14,754 nucleotides of DNA from an uncultured Ruminococcus sp. (GCA_902767175.1 CACXGH010000062.1:1-14754); one strand, 5' to 3'; positions 1-6,030 are shown, counted from the first letter of the stretch. Numbers and translations: made by a program. The notes: a model not told the origin generated them from the sequence alone.

Positions 1-23
1 GTCAGCGGTTTTAGGAAAGGGGT

Positions 24-66
24 ATGGGGAATAACCCTTTTTCCGCCGGAAAAGGGTTTTCCCCAT
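24..66. repeat. Long imperfect inverted repeat (hairpin)
   Basis: The left arm ATGGGGAA-T-AACCCTTTT-T-CC pairs with the right arm GGAAAAGGGTTTTCCCCAT around a GCC loop. This gives about 19 base pairs interrupted by two single-T bulges. No run of T follows on either strand, so it is not a textbook intrinsic terminator. It may still end or process the transcript of the gene to the left of the window, or be a dispersed palindromic repeat. It lies about 50 bases upstream of the promoter for the HAD phosphatase gene. Confidence 0.7.
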
Positions 67-113
67 GTGACTGTCCCGGCAAAATTGGTTTCCGTGTATG
101 GGCGCAGGCACTG

Positions 114-142
114 TTGAAAAAATCATTGCCATAGTTTATAAT
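114..142 (+). promoter_or_regulatory. Sigma-A promoter for the HAD phosphatase / RluA genes
   Basis: A -35 box TTGAAA (114-119) and a perfect -10 box TATAAT (137-142) are separated by 17 bases, the optimal spacing. Transcription is predicted to start near 149. That would leave the in-frame ATG at 151 with almost no leader and supports starting translation at 172, behind a strong ribosome binding site. Confidence 0.8.
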
Positions 143-159
143 CAGGGTATATGAATAAC

Positions 160-168
160 GGAGGAAGG
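160..168 (+). promoter_or_regulatory. Ribosome binding site deciding the HAD phosphatase start
   Basis: GGAGGAAGG lies 3 to 7 bases before the ATG at 172, depending on which part pairs with 16S rRNA. The longer reading from ATG 151 would place this site inside the coding region and leave the 151 start with no ribosome binding site. Confidence 0.8.
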
Positions 169-171
169 AAT

Positions 172-867
172 ATGAAATATACAACTCTTCTTATGGATGC
201 CGATGATACTGTTTTCGACTTCCCGAAATGCGAATATCAGGCGCTGCGCTCTGCAATGAATGGTAGGGGATATCCCTTTGACGATGAAATATGCAGTACA
301 TTCAGCAGAATAAATGCGGCCTTATGGAAAAAGTTTGAGATGAACGAAATAACCCGTGCCGAGCTGAGAATAAGACGTTTCAGGGAAATGATCGGAACGT
401 GTTTTTCGTATATAGATGATCTGCAGACGGTCAGCAGAGAGCTTGCCGATGATTATGTCAGGTTTTTGGCTCAGAATGCGGTATATATCAAGGGTGCTGA
501 GGAGGCTCTTGAGGAGCTTGTCATGCATTATGATATCTATATAATAACAAACGGGCTTAAAACAGTTCAGAGGGAAAGACTTGAAATATCGGGGCTTAAC
601 AGATTTGTGAAAAAGGCATATATTTCAGATGAAATGGGAGTGCAGAAGCCGGACAGGAAATTCTTTGATATGGTGCTGTCCGATATAAATGAAAAGGACA
701 GAACAAAGGTGCTTGTAGTCGGAGATTCTCTTACCTCTGATATGCAAGGGGGAAGAAATTCAGGACTTGACACCTGCCTGTACGATCCGAAGGGAAAGGT
801 CACAATGCCGCATGAGCTGTGCGATTACAGGATTACCGACCTTAAGGAACTTCTGAGCTTTGAATAA
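172..867 (+). CDS. HAD superfamily hydrolase, YjjG/YfnB-type nucleotide phosphatase
   Basis: A 231-residue soluble protein of HAD subfamily IA. Motif I is DADDT (Asp9 nucleophile, Asp11 acid/base) followed by VFDF. Motif II is the Thr of IITNG, the motif III Lys lies in QKPD, and motif IV is GDSLTSDMQGG. The DADDTxFDF variant is typical of the YjjG/YfnB group, whose characterised E. coli member dephosphorylates non-canonical pyrimidine and other nucleoside monophosphates. The exact substrate here is inferred. The cap domain lies between motifs I and II (about residues 15-100), and the length is normal. The start at 172 was preferred over 151 because of the GGAGGAAGG site and the predicted transcription start. 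The gene has its own sigma-A promoter and is followed after 29 bases by the RluA-family gene, probably on the same transcript. The family is secure; the substrate is not. Confidence 0.9.
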   Translation: MKYTTLLMDADDTVFDFPKCEYQALRSAMNGRGYPFDDEICSTFSRINAALWKKFEMNEITRAELRIRRFREMIGTCFSYIDDLQTVSRELADDYVRFLAQNAVYIKGAEEALEELVMHYDIYIITNGLKTVQRERLEISGLNRFVKKAYISDEMGVQKPDRKFFDMVLSDINEKDRTKVLVVGDSLTSDMQGGRNSGLDTCLYDPKGKVTMPHELCDYRITDLKELLSFE

Positions 868-896
868 AAGTATTATTATAGAGGGGAGAAAGCAAA

Positions 897-1772
897 ATGC
901 CTTCTTTTGTTGTCGGAGAAGAATTTGACGGAATAACCGTTAAAGCCTTTCTCCGCAGATACTGCAATGTATCAGCCCGTCTGCTGACAAAGCTGAAACG
1001 GACTGAAAACGGAATGACGGTAAACGGAAAGACTGTAAGAAGCATAGATATACTCAGAGCAGGAGAAACAATAGAGCTTGTTTTTCCGAGTGACGAATGC
1101 TTTATCGAGCCTGTGGAGATGCCGCTTGATATCGTGTTTGAGGATAACGATATAATAGTGCTGAACAAACCGCCGTTCATGCCCGTTCACCCTGTGCATG
1201 AGCATCAGCTTGATACCCTTGCCAACGGAGTGATGTTCTACAGCAGAAGCAGGGGCGAAAACTATACATTCCGTCCTGTAAACAGGCTTGACCGTGATAC
1301 ATCAGGTCTTGTGACAGCAGCAAAGAACAGCTATGCACACAGCTTTCTTTCGTCAAATGTCAGAAAGAAATACACAGCCCTGTGTGAAGGCAGACTTGAC
1401 GGCAGCGGAACGATAGATATGCCTATCCGTTTAAAGGAAGGACATACGATACAGCGTGAAGCAGGAGACGGAGGAGTAAGAGCCGTTACTCATTACAGTG
1501 CGGTAAAATATGCATTCGGACATACACTGTTGTCTCTCACCCTTGAAACAGGAAGGACACATCAGATAAGGACACATCTGTCATATATCGGACATCCGCT
1601 GGCAGGAGATGAGATGTACGGAGGCAGCAGGAGGTATTTTTCCCGTCAGTGTCTGCACTGCGGCGAGCTTGAGCTGATACACCCGATAAGCCGTGAGGTC
1701 ATCGTGCTGAAAAGAGAAGCAGAGGATTGGCTTGGAGAGCTTGAAAATATTTTTAATGCACAGGGTTATTAA
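897..1772 (+). CDS. RluA-family RNA pseudouridine synthase
   Basis: A 291-residue enzyme that converts specific uridines in ribosomal (or transfer) RNA to pseudouridine. An S4-like RNA-binding segment occupies about residues 1-65. The catalytic domain contains HPVHEHQLDTLANGV and the signature RPVNRLDRDTSG, whose catalytic aspartate is Asp132 in RLD. It ends with GRTHQIRTHLSYIGHPLAGDEMYGG, the conserved C-terminal RluA motif. The S4 plus RluA layout fits the RluC/RluD/YjbO-YlyB group, but the target position in RNA cannot be assigned from sequence. A GAGGGGAG ribosome binding site (881-888) sits 8 bases before the ATG. There is no terminator between it and the preceding HAD phosphatase, so the two are likely cotranscribed. 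No clear terminator follows before mazF either. Confidence 0.94.
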   Translation: MPSFVVGEEFDGITVKAFLRRYCNVSARLLTKLKRTENGMTVNGKTVRSIDILRAGETIELVFPSDECFIEPVEMPLDIVFEDNDIIVLNKPPFMPVHPVHEHQLDTLANGVMFYSRSRGENYTFRPVNRLDRDTSGLVTAAKNSYAHSFLSSNVRKKYTALCEGRLDGSGTIDMPIRLKEGHTIQREAGDGGVRAVTHYSAVKYAFGHTLLSLTLETGRTHQIRTHLSYIGHPLAGDEMYGGSRRYFSRQCLHCGELELIHPISREVIVLKREAEDWLGELENIFNAQGY

Positions 1773-2031
1773 AGCCTGAGACTGTTCATATATTTTACTA
1801 TGTCATTGCTTTGAGGTGATACATACAAGGAAGGAAAAGGACTGTAGAAAAAGGGTACATAGTGTCACTTGCAAAAGGATACGCTCACCAAAATTATTTA
1901 CGGGAATAAAATATAATGTGTTGGTCATGATAAGCAATGATTAAAGCTCCCGGTAAAGGGACAAAATATTGATATCGACACATCGCTAAGCGGAATTACC
2001 GCAAATAAAAATTCGGAGCGTGAAAAGGTAT
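1773..2031. other. 259-base gap before mazF, no antitoxin gene seen
   Basis: No reading frame here resembles a ribbon-helix-helix, AbrB-type or other MazE-like antitoxin. The longest (GTG 1816 to 1944, 42 codons) has no ribosome binding site or recognisable motif. A perfect TATAAT (1912-1917) is present without a convincing -35 box. ATCGACA (1974-1980) matches the Spo0A box at 6 of 7 positions, and a small GCGG-AATTA-CCGC inverted repeat (1990-2002) lies just before mazF. None of these is strong enough alone to be called a regulatory site. Confidence 0.5.
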
Positions 2032-2379
2032 ATGAACATCAGGCGAGGCGATATTTACTATGCAGACCTGAGCCCTGTGGTCGGCTCGGAACAGGGCGGG
2101 ATAAGACCCGTTCTGATAATTCAGAATGATGTAGGAAACAGATTCAGTCCCACAGTCATAGCGGCAGCTATAACAAGCCGTGAATCGAAGGCAAAGCTGC
2201 CGACGCATATCAGACTTTATGCGGACAACAGCGGTCTTTCAAGAGACTCGGTAGTTCTTCTGGAACAGATAAGAACAATAGACAAGAGAAGGCTGAAGGA
2301 AAAAATGGGAACTCTTAACAGCAGTGATATGTACAAGGTAGACGAGGCTCTTGCAGTGAGCTTTGGTCTGGGAACATAA
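2032..2379 (+). CDS. mazF: MazF/PemK-type mRNA interferase (EndoA-like)
   Basis: A 115-residue sequence-specific endoribonuclease of the type II toxin family that cleaves single-stranded mRNA. It aligns from memory almost residue for residue with B. subtilis EndoA/MazF: RRGDIYYADLSPVVGSEQGG at the start, then IRPVLIIQNDVGNRFSPT, AAIT, and LLEQIRTIDKRRL near the C-terminus. With a start at ATG 2032 the catalytic Arg25 and Thr48 fall at the same numbers as in B. subtilis. That is the main reason for preferring this start over GTG 2020. An AAAAGG (2023-2028) and a GGAG (2015-2018) are possible ribosome binding sites, neither ideally spaced. No antitoxin gene lies on either side. Upstream is RluA, and downstream are a terminator and then the spoIIG locus. 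The protein looks intact and active-site complete. Confidence 0.95.
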   Translation: MNIRRGDIYYADLSPVVGSEQGGIRPVLIIQNDVGNRFSPTVIAAAITSRESKAKLPTHIRLYADNSGLSRDSVVLLEQIRTIDKRRLKEKMGTLNSSDMYKVDEALAVSFGLGT

Positions 2380-2382
2380 GCA

Positions 2383-2402
2383 CCGCAGGTTATCTGCTGC
2401 GG
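2383..2402 (+). other. Short hairpin after the mazF stop codon
   Basis: CCGCAG (2383-2388) pairs with CTGCGG (2397-2402) around an eight-base loop, just after the mazF stop codon. There is no T run behind it. The true terminator follows about 15 bases later, so this may be a 3' stabilising or processing structure. Confidence 0.5.
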
Positions 2403-2416
2403 CTGCATAAACATCA

Positions 2417-2455
2417 AAGGCACGGTGAACTGTAAACGGTTTGCCGTGCTTTTTT
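2417..2455 (+). terminator. Intrinsic terminator after mazF
   Basis: The stem GCACGG-TG-AACTG (2420-2432) pairs with CGGTT-TG-CCGTGC (2437-2449) around a TAAA loop. The two TG steps pair as G-U wobbles, so the stem is a continuous 13 base pairs. TTTTTT follows at 2450-2455 and AAA precedes the stem. This separates mazF transcription from the spoIIG locus. Confidence 0.88.
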
Positions 2456-2486
2456 GAATTTTTTCGCCTGAAAACCGCATAGTGTT

Positions 2487-2520
2487 TTCGACACAATAAT
2501 TACATACGACCGTCTATAAT
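2487..2520 (+). promoter_or_regulatory. spoIIG promoter with Spo0A box
   Basis: TTCGACA (2487-2493) is the exact reverse complement of the Spo0A consensus TGTCGAA. A perfect -10 box TATAAT lies at 2515-2520. The -35-like hexamer TCGACA (2488-2493, one mismatch to TTGACA) is 21 bases from the -10, longer than the usual 17. The B. subtilis spoIIG promoter is known for a similar over-long spacer (about 22 bases) with Spo0A-P bound over the -35 region, where it contacts sigma-A. The same arrangement is inferred here. A weaker box-like TTCGCCT (2463-2469) lies upstream. The predicted transcript starts near 2527. Confidence 0.75.
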
Positions 2521-2555
2521 AATACAAAACGGCTGCCGCATAGGATTGGCTTTCT

Positions 2556-3434
2556 TTGAAAACATCGCAAAGGCGGGTGTTTGAAACGGTAATATATGCA
2601 GATGTGCTTTTCTGTGTGAATATGATAGTTGACTACATCATGCTGCTTTCGGTAAAAAAGCTCATGTCAGTCCGGGTGAAAAGACTGAGGCTGCTGCTTG
2701 GTGCTGCTGCAGGAGGATTATGCTCCTTTGCCGTGCTGCTGCCGCCTGTGCCGTTTCTGCTGTCGCTGATCATGAGTATCGGTCAGGCATTTGCTATTTC
2801 TGCCCTTACCTTTGCTCCTCAGGGAATGAGGAGATATATAAAAGCTTCTCTTCTGCTTTTTACTGTGAGCTTTGTGTACAGCGGCTTTATGACAGCTATT
2901 CTTATGCTTATGTCCCCGAAGAACATGACTGTCCGCAACGGCTCGGTTTATATCGGGATTTCGCCCTTTGTGCTTATAGGGCTTACGCTGATATGCTATG
3001 CATTGATGAGGATAATATGCAGGCTGACCCGTGCAGACAGTATAAAACCTGATAAATGCAGAGTTGTGATATGTTCGGGTACGGCAGCAGCGGAGACGGA
3101 AGGTATTGTCGATACGGGAAATACACTGCATGAGCCGTTTTCGGGGGAATGTGTAATAGTCGGGAACAGGGAACTTTTCGGCAGCTTTCCTGAGCTTGTA
3201 CAGGCAGAAAAGCAGGAAAGCGGAATGCTCTCGGGCAGGAGCATAAGGCTTGTACCTTATAGAACCATAGAAGGAGAAGGGCTGCTGCCTGCCTTCAAGC
3301 CCGAAAAAATAACGGTAATATCAGGAGGGAGGAGCTATAATGTCAGCGCTTATGTTGCGCTGAACAATGCAGGCGGTTTTACAGAGGACTGCGGAGCAGT
3401 TGTTCCGGCAGAGCTGATTATGAAAGGGAGTTAA
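2556..3434 (+). CDS. spoIIGA: SpoIIGA, sigma-E processing peptidase
   Basis: A 292-residue membrane aspartic protease that activates pro-sigma-E in the mother cell by removing its N-terminal pro-sequence. The N-terminal half is strongly hydrophobic with about five membrane segments (VIYADVLFCVNMIVDYIML, then further segments to about residue 155), as in the family. The C-terminal half carries the protease motif GIVDTGN, with the catalytic aspartate at Asp186, followed by LHEPF. LVPYRTI and KPEKITV further on are also family-like. Length is close to the roughly 300 residues of B. subtilis SpoIIGA. The start is uncertain. TTG 2556 has a weak AGGA ten bases upstream, while GTG 2577 gives a start nearer the usual family N-terminus but with poor ribosome binding site spacing. 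sigE follows after 4 bases. Expression is probably Spo0A-dependent. Confidence 0.92.
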   Translation: MKTSQRRVFETVIYADVLFCVNMIVDYIMLLSVKKLMSVRVKRLRLLLGAAAGGLCSFAVLLPPVPFLLSLIMSIGQAFAISALTFAPQGMRRYIKASLLLFTVSFVYSGFMTAILMLMSPKNMTVRNGSVYIGISPFVLIGLTLICYALMRIICRLTRADSIKPDKCRVVICSGTAAAETEGIVDTGNTLHEPFSGECVIVGNRELFGSFPELVQAEKQESGMLSGRSIRLVPYRTIEGEGLLPAFKPEKITVISGGRSYNVSAYVALNNAGGFTEDCGAVVPAELIMKGS

Positions 3435-3438
3435 CAGA

Positions 3439-4170
3439 GTGAAGGGCATTCGTTATTTGTCCGAAAAGATATTCAAGGGGCTGTCAATGGCGGAGACGGC
3501 TCTGAACGGAACAGAGGGCTTATATTACATAAACGGCCCGGAGACACTTCCTCCGCCGCTTAAAAGCGAGGAGGAAGCCGAGATAATGCAGCGCATAAGC
3601 AACGGTGATGAGAAGGCAAGAGAGCCGCTGATAACACATAATCTCAGGCTTGTTGTGTATATAGCAAAAAAATTCGAGTCGCCTGCGGTAAACGTTGAGG
3701 ACCTTATTTCTATCGGCACAATAGGACTGATAAAGGCAGTGAATACCTTTTGTCCTCAGAGAAATATCAAGCTTGCGACCTATGCGTCACGATGTATTGA
3801 AAATGAAATACTGATGTATTTTCGAAAGAGCGCACAGCAGAAGAATGAAATATCCATAGATGAGCCGCTTAATGTCGATTGGGACGGAAATGAACTGCTT
3901 ATATCGGATATACTCGGCAGCGATGCAAATGAAGTAAATCAGCGTCTTGAGCAGGAGTCGGAGCAGGCGCAGCTAATGAGGGCAGTGAGCAGGCTGAATA
4001 AAAGAGAGCTTACGATAATGGAACTTCGTTTTGGTCTTAACGGAAAAAAGCCGCATACGCAGAAGCAGGTAGCGGACAGCTTAGGGATTTCCCAATCGTA
4101 TATATCGCGTCTTGAGAAGAAGATCATTACACGTCTCAGGCAGGAGATAGAAGCAGAAAGTGGTGCGTGA
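3439..4170 (+). CDS. sigE: RNA polymerase sigma-E factor (mother-cell sporulation sigma)
   Basis: A 243-residue sigma-70 family protein matching SigE throughout. It has region 2 with NLRLVVYIAKKFE, VEDLISIGTIGLIKAVNTF and KLATYASRCIENEILMYFRK, then SIDEPLNVDWDGNELLISDILG. Region 4 has ELTIMELRFGLNG and the helix-turn-helix TQKQVADSLGISQSYISRLE. The first 29 or so residues form a basic/hydrophobic pro-sequence. The conserved processing neighbourhood YYINGPETLPPPL suggests cleavage between Tyr29 and Tyr30, by analogy with Tyr27/Tyr28 in B. subtilis. The start is GTG with AAAGGGAG (3423-3430) eight bases upstream, inside the end of spoIIGA, so the two are probably translated from one message. 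The last codons run into the GGTGCGTGAC repeat. The usual downstream partner sigG is absent; a terminator follows instead. Confidence 0.97.
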   Translation: MKGIRYLSEKIFKGLSMAETALNGTEGLYYINGPETLPPPLKSEEEAEIMQRISNGDEKAREPLITHNLRLVVYIAKKFESPAVNVEDLISIGTIGLIKAVNTFCPQRNIKLATYASRCIENEILMYFRKSAQQKNEISIDEPLNVDWDGNELLISDILGSDANEVNQRLEQESEQAQLMRAVSRLNKRELTIMELRFGLNGKKPHTQKQVADSLGISQSYISRLEKKIITRLRQEIEAESGA

Positions 4171-4338
4171 CCGGAGCGGTGCGTGACTGCACAGGACGAT
4201 TCGCGGCGGCGCTCGTCAGACTCGCTCTGATTTTCAGACCGAACATTCCTTGTCTGCAATTATCCGTCCCACACGGTGCTTACGCACCGCTTTGGGACGG
4301 TTTTATTATGAAGAAAACTATAGGTGCGGTCACGCACC
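4162..4338. repeat. GGTGCGTGAC direct and inverted repeats around the spoIIG terminator
   Basis: GGTGCGTGAC occurs at 4162-4171 and again at 4178-4187, a 16-base period. The first copy overlaps the sigE stop codon. An exact inverted copy, GGTCACGCACC, lies at 4328-4338, where it also forms a local hairpin GGTGCG-GTCA-CGCACC (4323-4338). A related palindrome, CGGTGC-TTAC-GCACCG, is the top of the terminator at 4274-4289. Confidence 0.65.
4264..4309 (+). terminator. Intrinsic terminator of the spoIIGA-sigE operon
   Basis: CCGTCCCA (4264-4271) pairs perfectly with TGGGACGG (4293-4300). An inner stem CGGTGC/GCACCG (4274-4279 with 4284-4289) is capped by TTAC. TTTTATTAT follows at 4301-4309. It is 94 bases after the sigE stop codon and acts on the + strand only. 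Confidence 0.9.
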
Positions 4339-4436
4339 GGCGGCAGCTTTCCGTTAATGCCAAGAGTTCTTTATTCAATAAAGCAGGCACGGTAAACAGG
4401 CAGTAGAATACCGTACGTTAATTCTTTTGTCAGCCA

Positions 4437-4466
4437 GCCCGAAAGCAGCCTTTTGGCTGCGTGGGC
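4437..4466 (+). other. Stable hairpin of unknown role
   Basis: GCAGCC-TTTT-GGCTGC (4445-4460) forms a 6-bp stem with a T4 loop. It is enclosed by an outer GCCC (4437-4440) / GGGC (4463-4466) pairing across a small internal loop. No T run follows on either strand, so it is not a standard terminator. Confidence 0.5.
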
Positions 4467-4496
4467 GGAAATCAAAGGAGAGCAAGGCGCAAAAAA

Positions 4497-4568
4497 CGGA
4501 AAAACGGAAAAACGGAATTCAGCAAAAACCGGAAAAACGGAATTGCAAAAACCGGAAAAACGGAATTC
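4497..4568. repeat. CGGAAAAACGGAATT tandem repeat, three copies
   Basis: The 15-base core CGGAAAAACGGAATT occurs at 4505-4519, 4530-4544 and 4553-4567, with periods of 25 and 23 bases. An extra CGGAAAAA half-unit precedes it at 4497-4504. The linkers are CAGCAAAAAC and GCAAAAAC. The array ends about 7 bases before the -35 box of the trmFO promoter. The spacing is far too short for a CRISPR array. Confidence 0.85.
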
Positions 4569-4574
4569 TTGCAC

Positions 4575-4603
4575 TTGATATTGTATATAAAATATGGTAA
4601 AAT
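4575..4603 (+). promoter_or_regulatory. Sigma-A promoter for trmFO
   Basis: The -35 box TTGATA (4575-4580) and the -10 box TAAAAT (4598-4603) are 17 bases apart, each with one mismatch to consensus. Transcription is predicted near 4610, giving a leader of about 88 bases before the trmFO ATG. Confidence 0.68.
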
Positions 4604-4610
4604 AATACGG

Positions 4611-4648
4611 ATAATTGCCTGCTGAATTATTATCGTGCAGGTAATAAT
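4611..4648 (+). other. 5' leader hairpin of the trmFO transcript
   Basis: ATAATTGCCTGC (4611-4622) pairs with GCAGGTAATAAT (4637-4648) with one mismatch and one G-U pair, around a 14-base loop. It begins at the predicted transcription start, so the mRNA would carry a stem-loop at its very 5' end. Such 5' hairpins can protect a transcript from end-dependent decay. No known riboswitch class is recognised. Confidence 0.5.
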
Positions 4649-4698
4649 AAAGAAAACGGCATTTTCTTGTCCCGTAACAGGTGGTGAGATCGGAAAAT

Positions 4699-6009
4699 AT
4701 GTATATTAATGTGTTGGGTGCAGGTCTTGCAGGCTGTGAGGCTGCATATCAGATTGCAAAAAGAGGAGTACAGGTAAGACTCTTTGAAATGAAACCGCAA
4801 AAACGCTCTCCTGCTCACAGAAGCAATGACTTCTGTGAACTTGTATGCTCAAATTCCCTCAAGGCTGCAAGAACTGACAGCGCCGCAGGTCTTCTAAAGG
4901 AGGAAATGCGCAGGATAGGCTCACTCCTCATGGAATGCGCTGATAAATGCCGTGTACCTGCAGGCGGTGCGCTCGCTGTAGACAGAGAAATATTTTCTTC
5001 TATGGTCACTGACGCAATAAAAAATAACCCGATGATAACCGTAATTGAGGGTGAGGTTACAAGCCTTCCGAATAACAGCGTTACGGTCGTTGCAACAGGT
5101 CCGCTTACAAGCGATGCACTTGCAGAAAAGCTGTCTGAGCTTTGCGGCGGCTCACTGTATTTCTTTGATGCGGCAGCTCCTGTAATAACAGCGGAAAGCA
5201 TTGATATGAGCTGTGCATTTACCGCTTCACGATATGATAAGGGCGGAGATGATGCATATATCAACTGCCCTATGAACAAAGAGGAATATGAAAGCTTTCA
5301 TGAGGCTCTTGTAAATGCAGAAAGAGCACCGAGACACGATGTAGATGTACAGGATCCGAAGGTGTATGAGGGCTGTATGCCTGTGGAGATACTTGCTCAG
5401 AGGGGACTTGATACGCTTCGTTTCGGACCGATGAAGCCTGTAGGACTGAGAGATCCGAAAACAGGTCACAGACCTTGGGCTGTGCTGCAGCTCAGGAGTG
5501 AAAATGCCGAAAAGACAATGTATAACCTTGTGGGATTTCAGACAAATCTGAAATTCCCCGAGCAGAAGAGGGTGTTCGGAATGATACCTGCTCTCAAAAA
5601 TGCCGAATATGTGCGTTTCGGAGTTATGCACAGGAATACCTTCATTGACTCACCGAGAATACTGAACACCGACCAATCACTGAAAAACAGCCCGAACCTC
5701 TTTTTTGCAGGACAGATGACGGGTGTAGAGGGTTATATGGAAAGCGCCTCATCGGGAATGCTTGCAGGAATCAATGCCGTAAAAAGGCTCAGAGATGAGA
5801 AAACCGTAACGCTTCCGCCTGACACAATGACAGGCGCTCTGCAGGGTTATATTACAGACAGTACGGTGAGTGACTTTCAGCCTATGGGAGCAAACATGGG
5901 AATACTGCCTGCTCTTGAGGAGCATATCAGGGACAAGAAGCAGAGAGCAGCGGCTTATTCCGAAAGAGCTTTGCGCTCACTTGAGGCAGTTCTTCCGGAG
6001 CTTAGCTGA
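4699..6009 (+). CDS. trmFO: TrmFO, folate/FAD-dependent tRNA (uracil-54-C5) methyltransferase
   Basis: A 436-residue flavoprotein that makes 5-methyluridine at position 54 of tRNA, using methylenetetrahydrofolate as carbon donor and reduced FAD. The N-terminal dinucleotide-binding motif is GAGLAGCEAA (residues 7-16). Two family cysteines are visible: Cys50 in ELVCSNSLK, and Cys226 in EGCMPVEILAQRG, corresponding to Cys53 and Cys226 of B. subtilis. Other family blocks are YFFDAAAPV, SRYDKGGDDAYINCPM, RFGPMKPVGL and FAGQMTGVEGYMESASSG. Length matches the usual 435 or so. The ATG at 4699 is preferred over GTG 4681 because AGGTGGTGA (4679-4687) precedes it and the protein then starts exactly at the beta strand before the FAD motif. 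It appears to have its own promoter and stands alone between the spoIIG locus and the plsX train. Confidence 0.97.
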   Translation: MYINVLGAGLAGCEAAYQIAKRGVQVRLFEMKPQKRSPAHRSNDFCELVCSNSLKAARTDSAAGLLKEEMRRIGSLLMECADKCRVPAGGALAVDREIFSSMVTDAIKNNPMITVIEGEVTSLPNNSVTVVATGPLTSDALAEKLSELCGGSLYFFDAAAPVITAESIDMSCAFTASRYDKGGDDAYINCPMNKEEYESFHEALVNAERAPRHDVDVQDPKVYEGCMPVEILAQRGLDTLRFGPMKPVGLRDPKTGHRPWAVLQLRSENAEKTMYNLVGFQTNLKFPEQKRVFGMIPALKNAEYVRFGVMHRNTFIDSPRILNTDQSLKNSPNLFFAGQMTGVEGYMESASSGMLAGINAVKRLRDEKTVTLPPDTMTGALQGYITDSTVSDFQPMGANMGILPALEEHIRDKKQRAAAYSERALRSLEAVLPELS

Positions 6010-6030
6010 TTTTGTACGGAAATAATGTCC

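Larger units (their letters stand above)
4171..4698. other. Half-kilobase intergenic region rich in repeats, no convincing gene
   Basis: Between sigE and trmFO there is no reading frame with a ribosome binding site and recognisable motif. The 79-codon frame starting GTG 4167 runs straight through the terminator. The region holds the GGTGCGTGAC repeats, the spoIIG terminator, a perfect 7-bp-arm palindrome CTTTATT-C-AATAAAG (4369-4383), and an ACGGTA/TACCGT pair (4389-4414). It also holds a GCAGCC-TTTT-GGCTGC hairpin, the CGGAAAAACGGAATT tandem repeat, and the trmFO promoter with its leader hairpin. sigG, which often follows sigE, is not here. Confidence 0.7.

Noticed and set aside
1912..1917. 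TATAAT upstream of mazF as a dedicated promoter
   Set aside because: A perfect -10 hexamer but no acceptable -35 box at 15-19 bases and no TG extension; not enough to call a promoter.
1816..1944. 42-codon frame upstream of mazF considered as a possible antitoxin
   Set aside because: GTG start without a ribosome binding site, cysteine- and arginine-rich composition, and no resemblance to ribbon-helix-helix or AbrB-type antitoxins; it also ends 87 bases before mazF.
2718..3131. Reverse-strand 137-codon and forward 110-codon frames inside spoIIGA
   Set aside because: Both lie inside a gene with a conserved protease motif and membrane segments; neither has motifs or a ribosome binding site.
4216..4238. 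TCAGA-CTCGC-TCTGA followed by TTTT as an early terminator after sigE
   Set aside because: Only a 5-bp stem with a short T run that is itself part of a competing pairing; the much stronger terminator at 4264-4309 is sufficient.
4167..4406. 79-codon forward reading frame overlapping the end of sigE (GTG start, GTGA overlap)
   Set aside because: It runs through the strong terminator and the repeats, has no ribosome binding site of note and no recognisable motif; the overlap with the sigE stop arises from the repeat sequence.
4497..4568. Repeat array considered as a CRISPR
   Set aside because: Cores are 15 bases with linkers of only 8-10 bases that resemble each other, and no cas genes are nearby.
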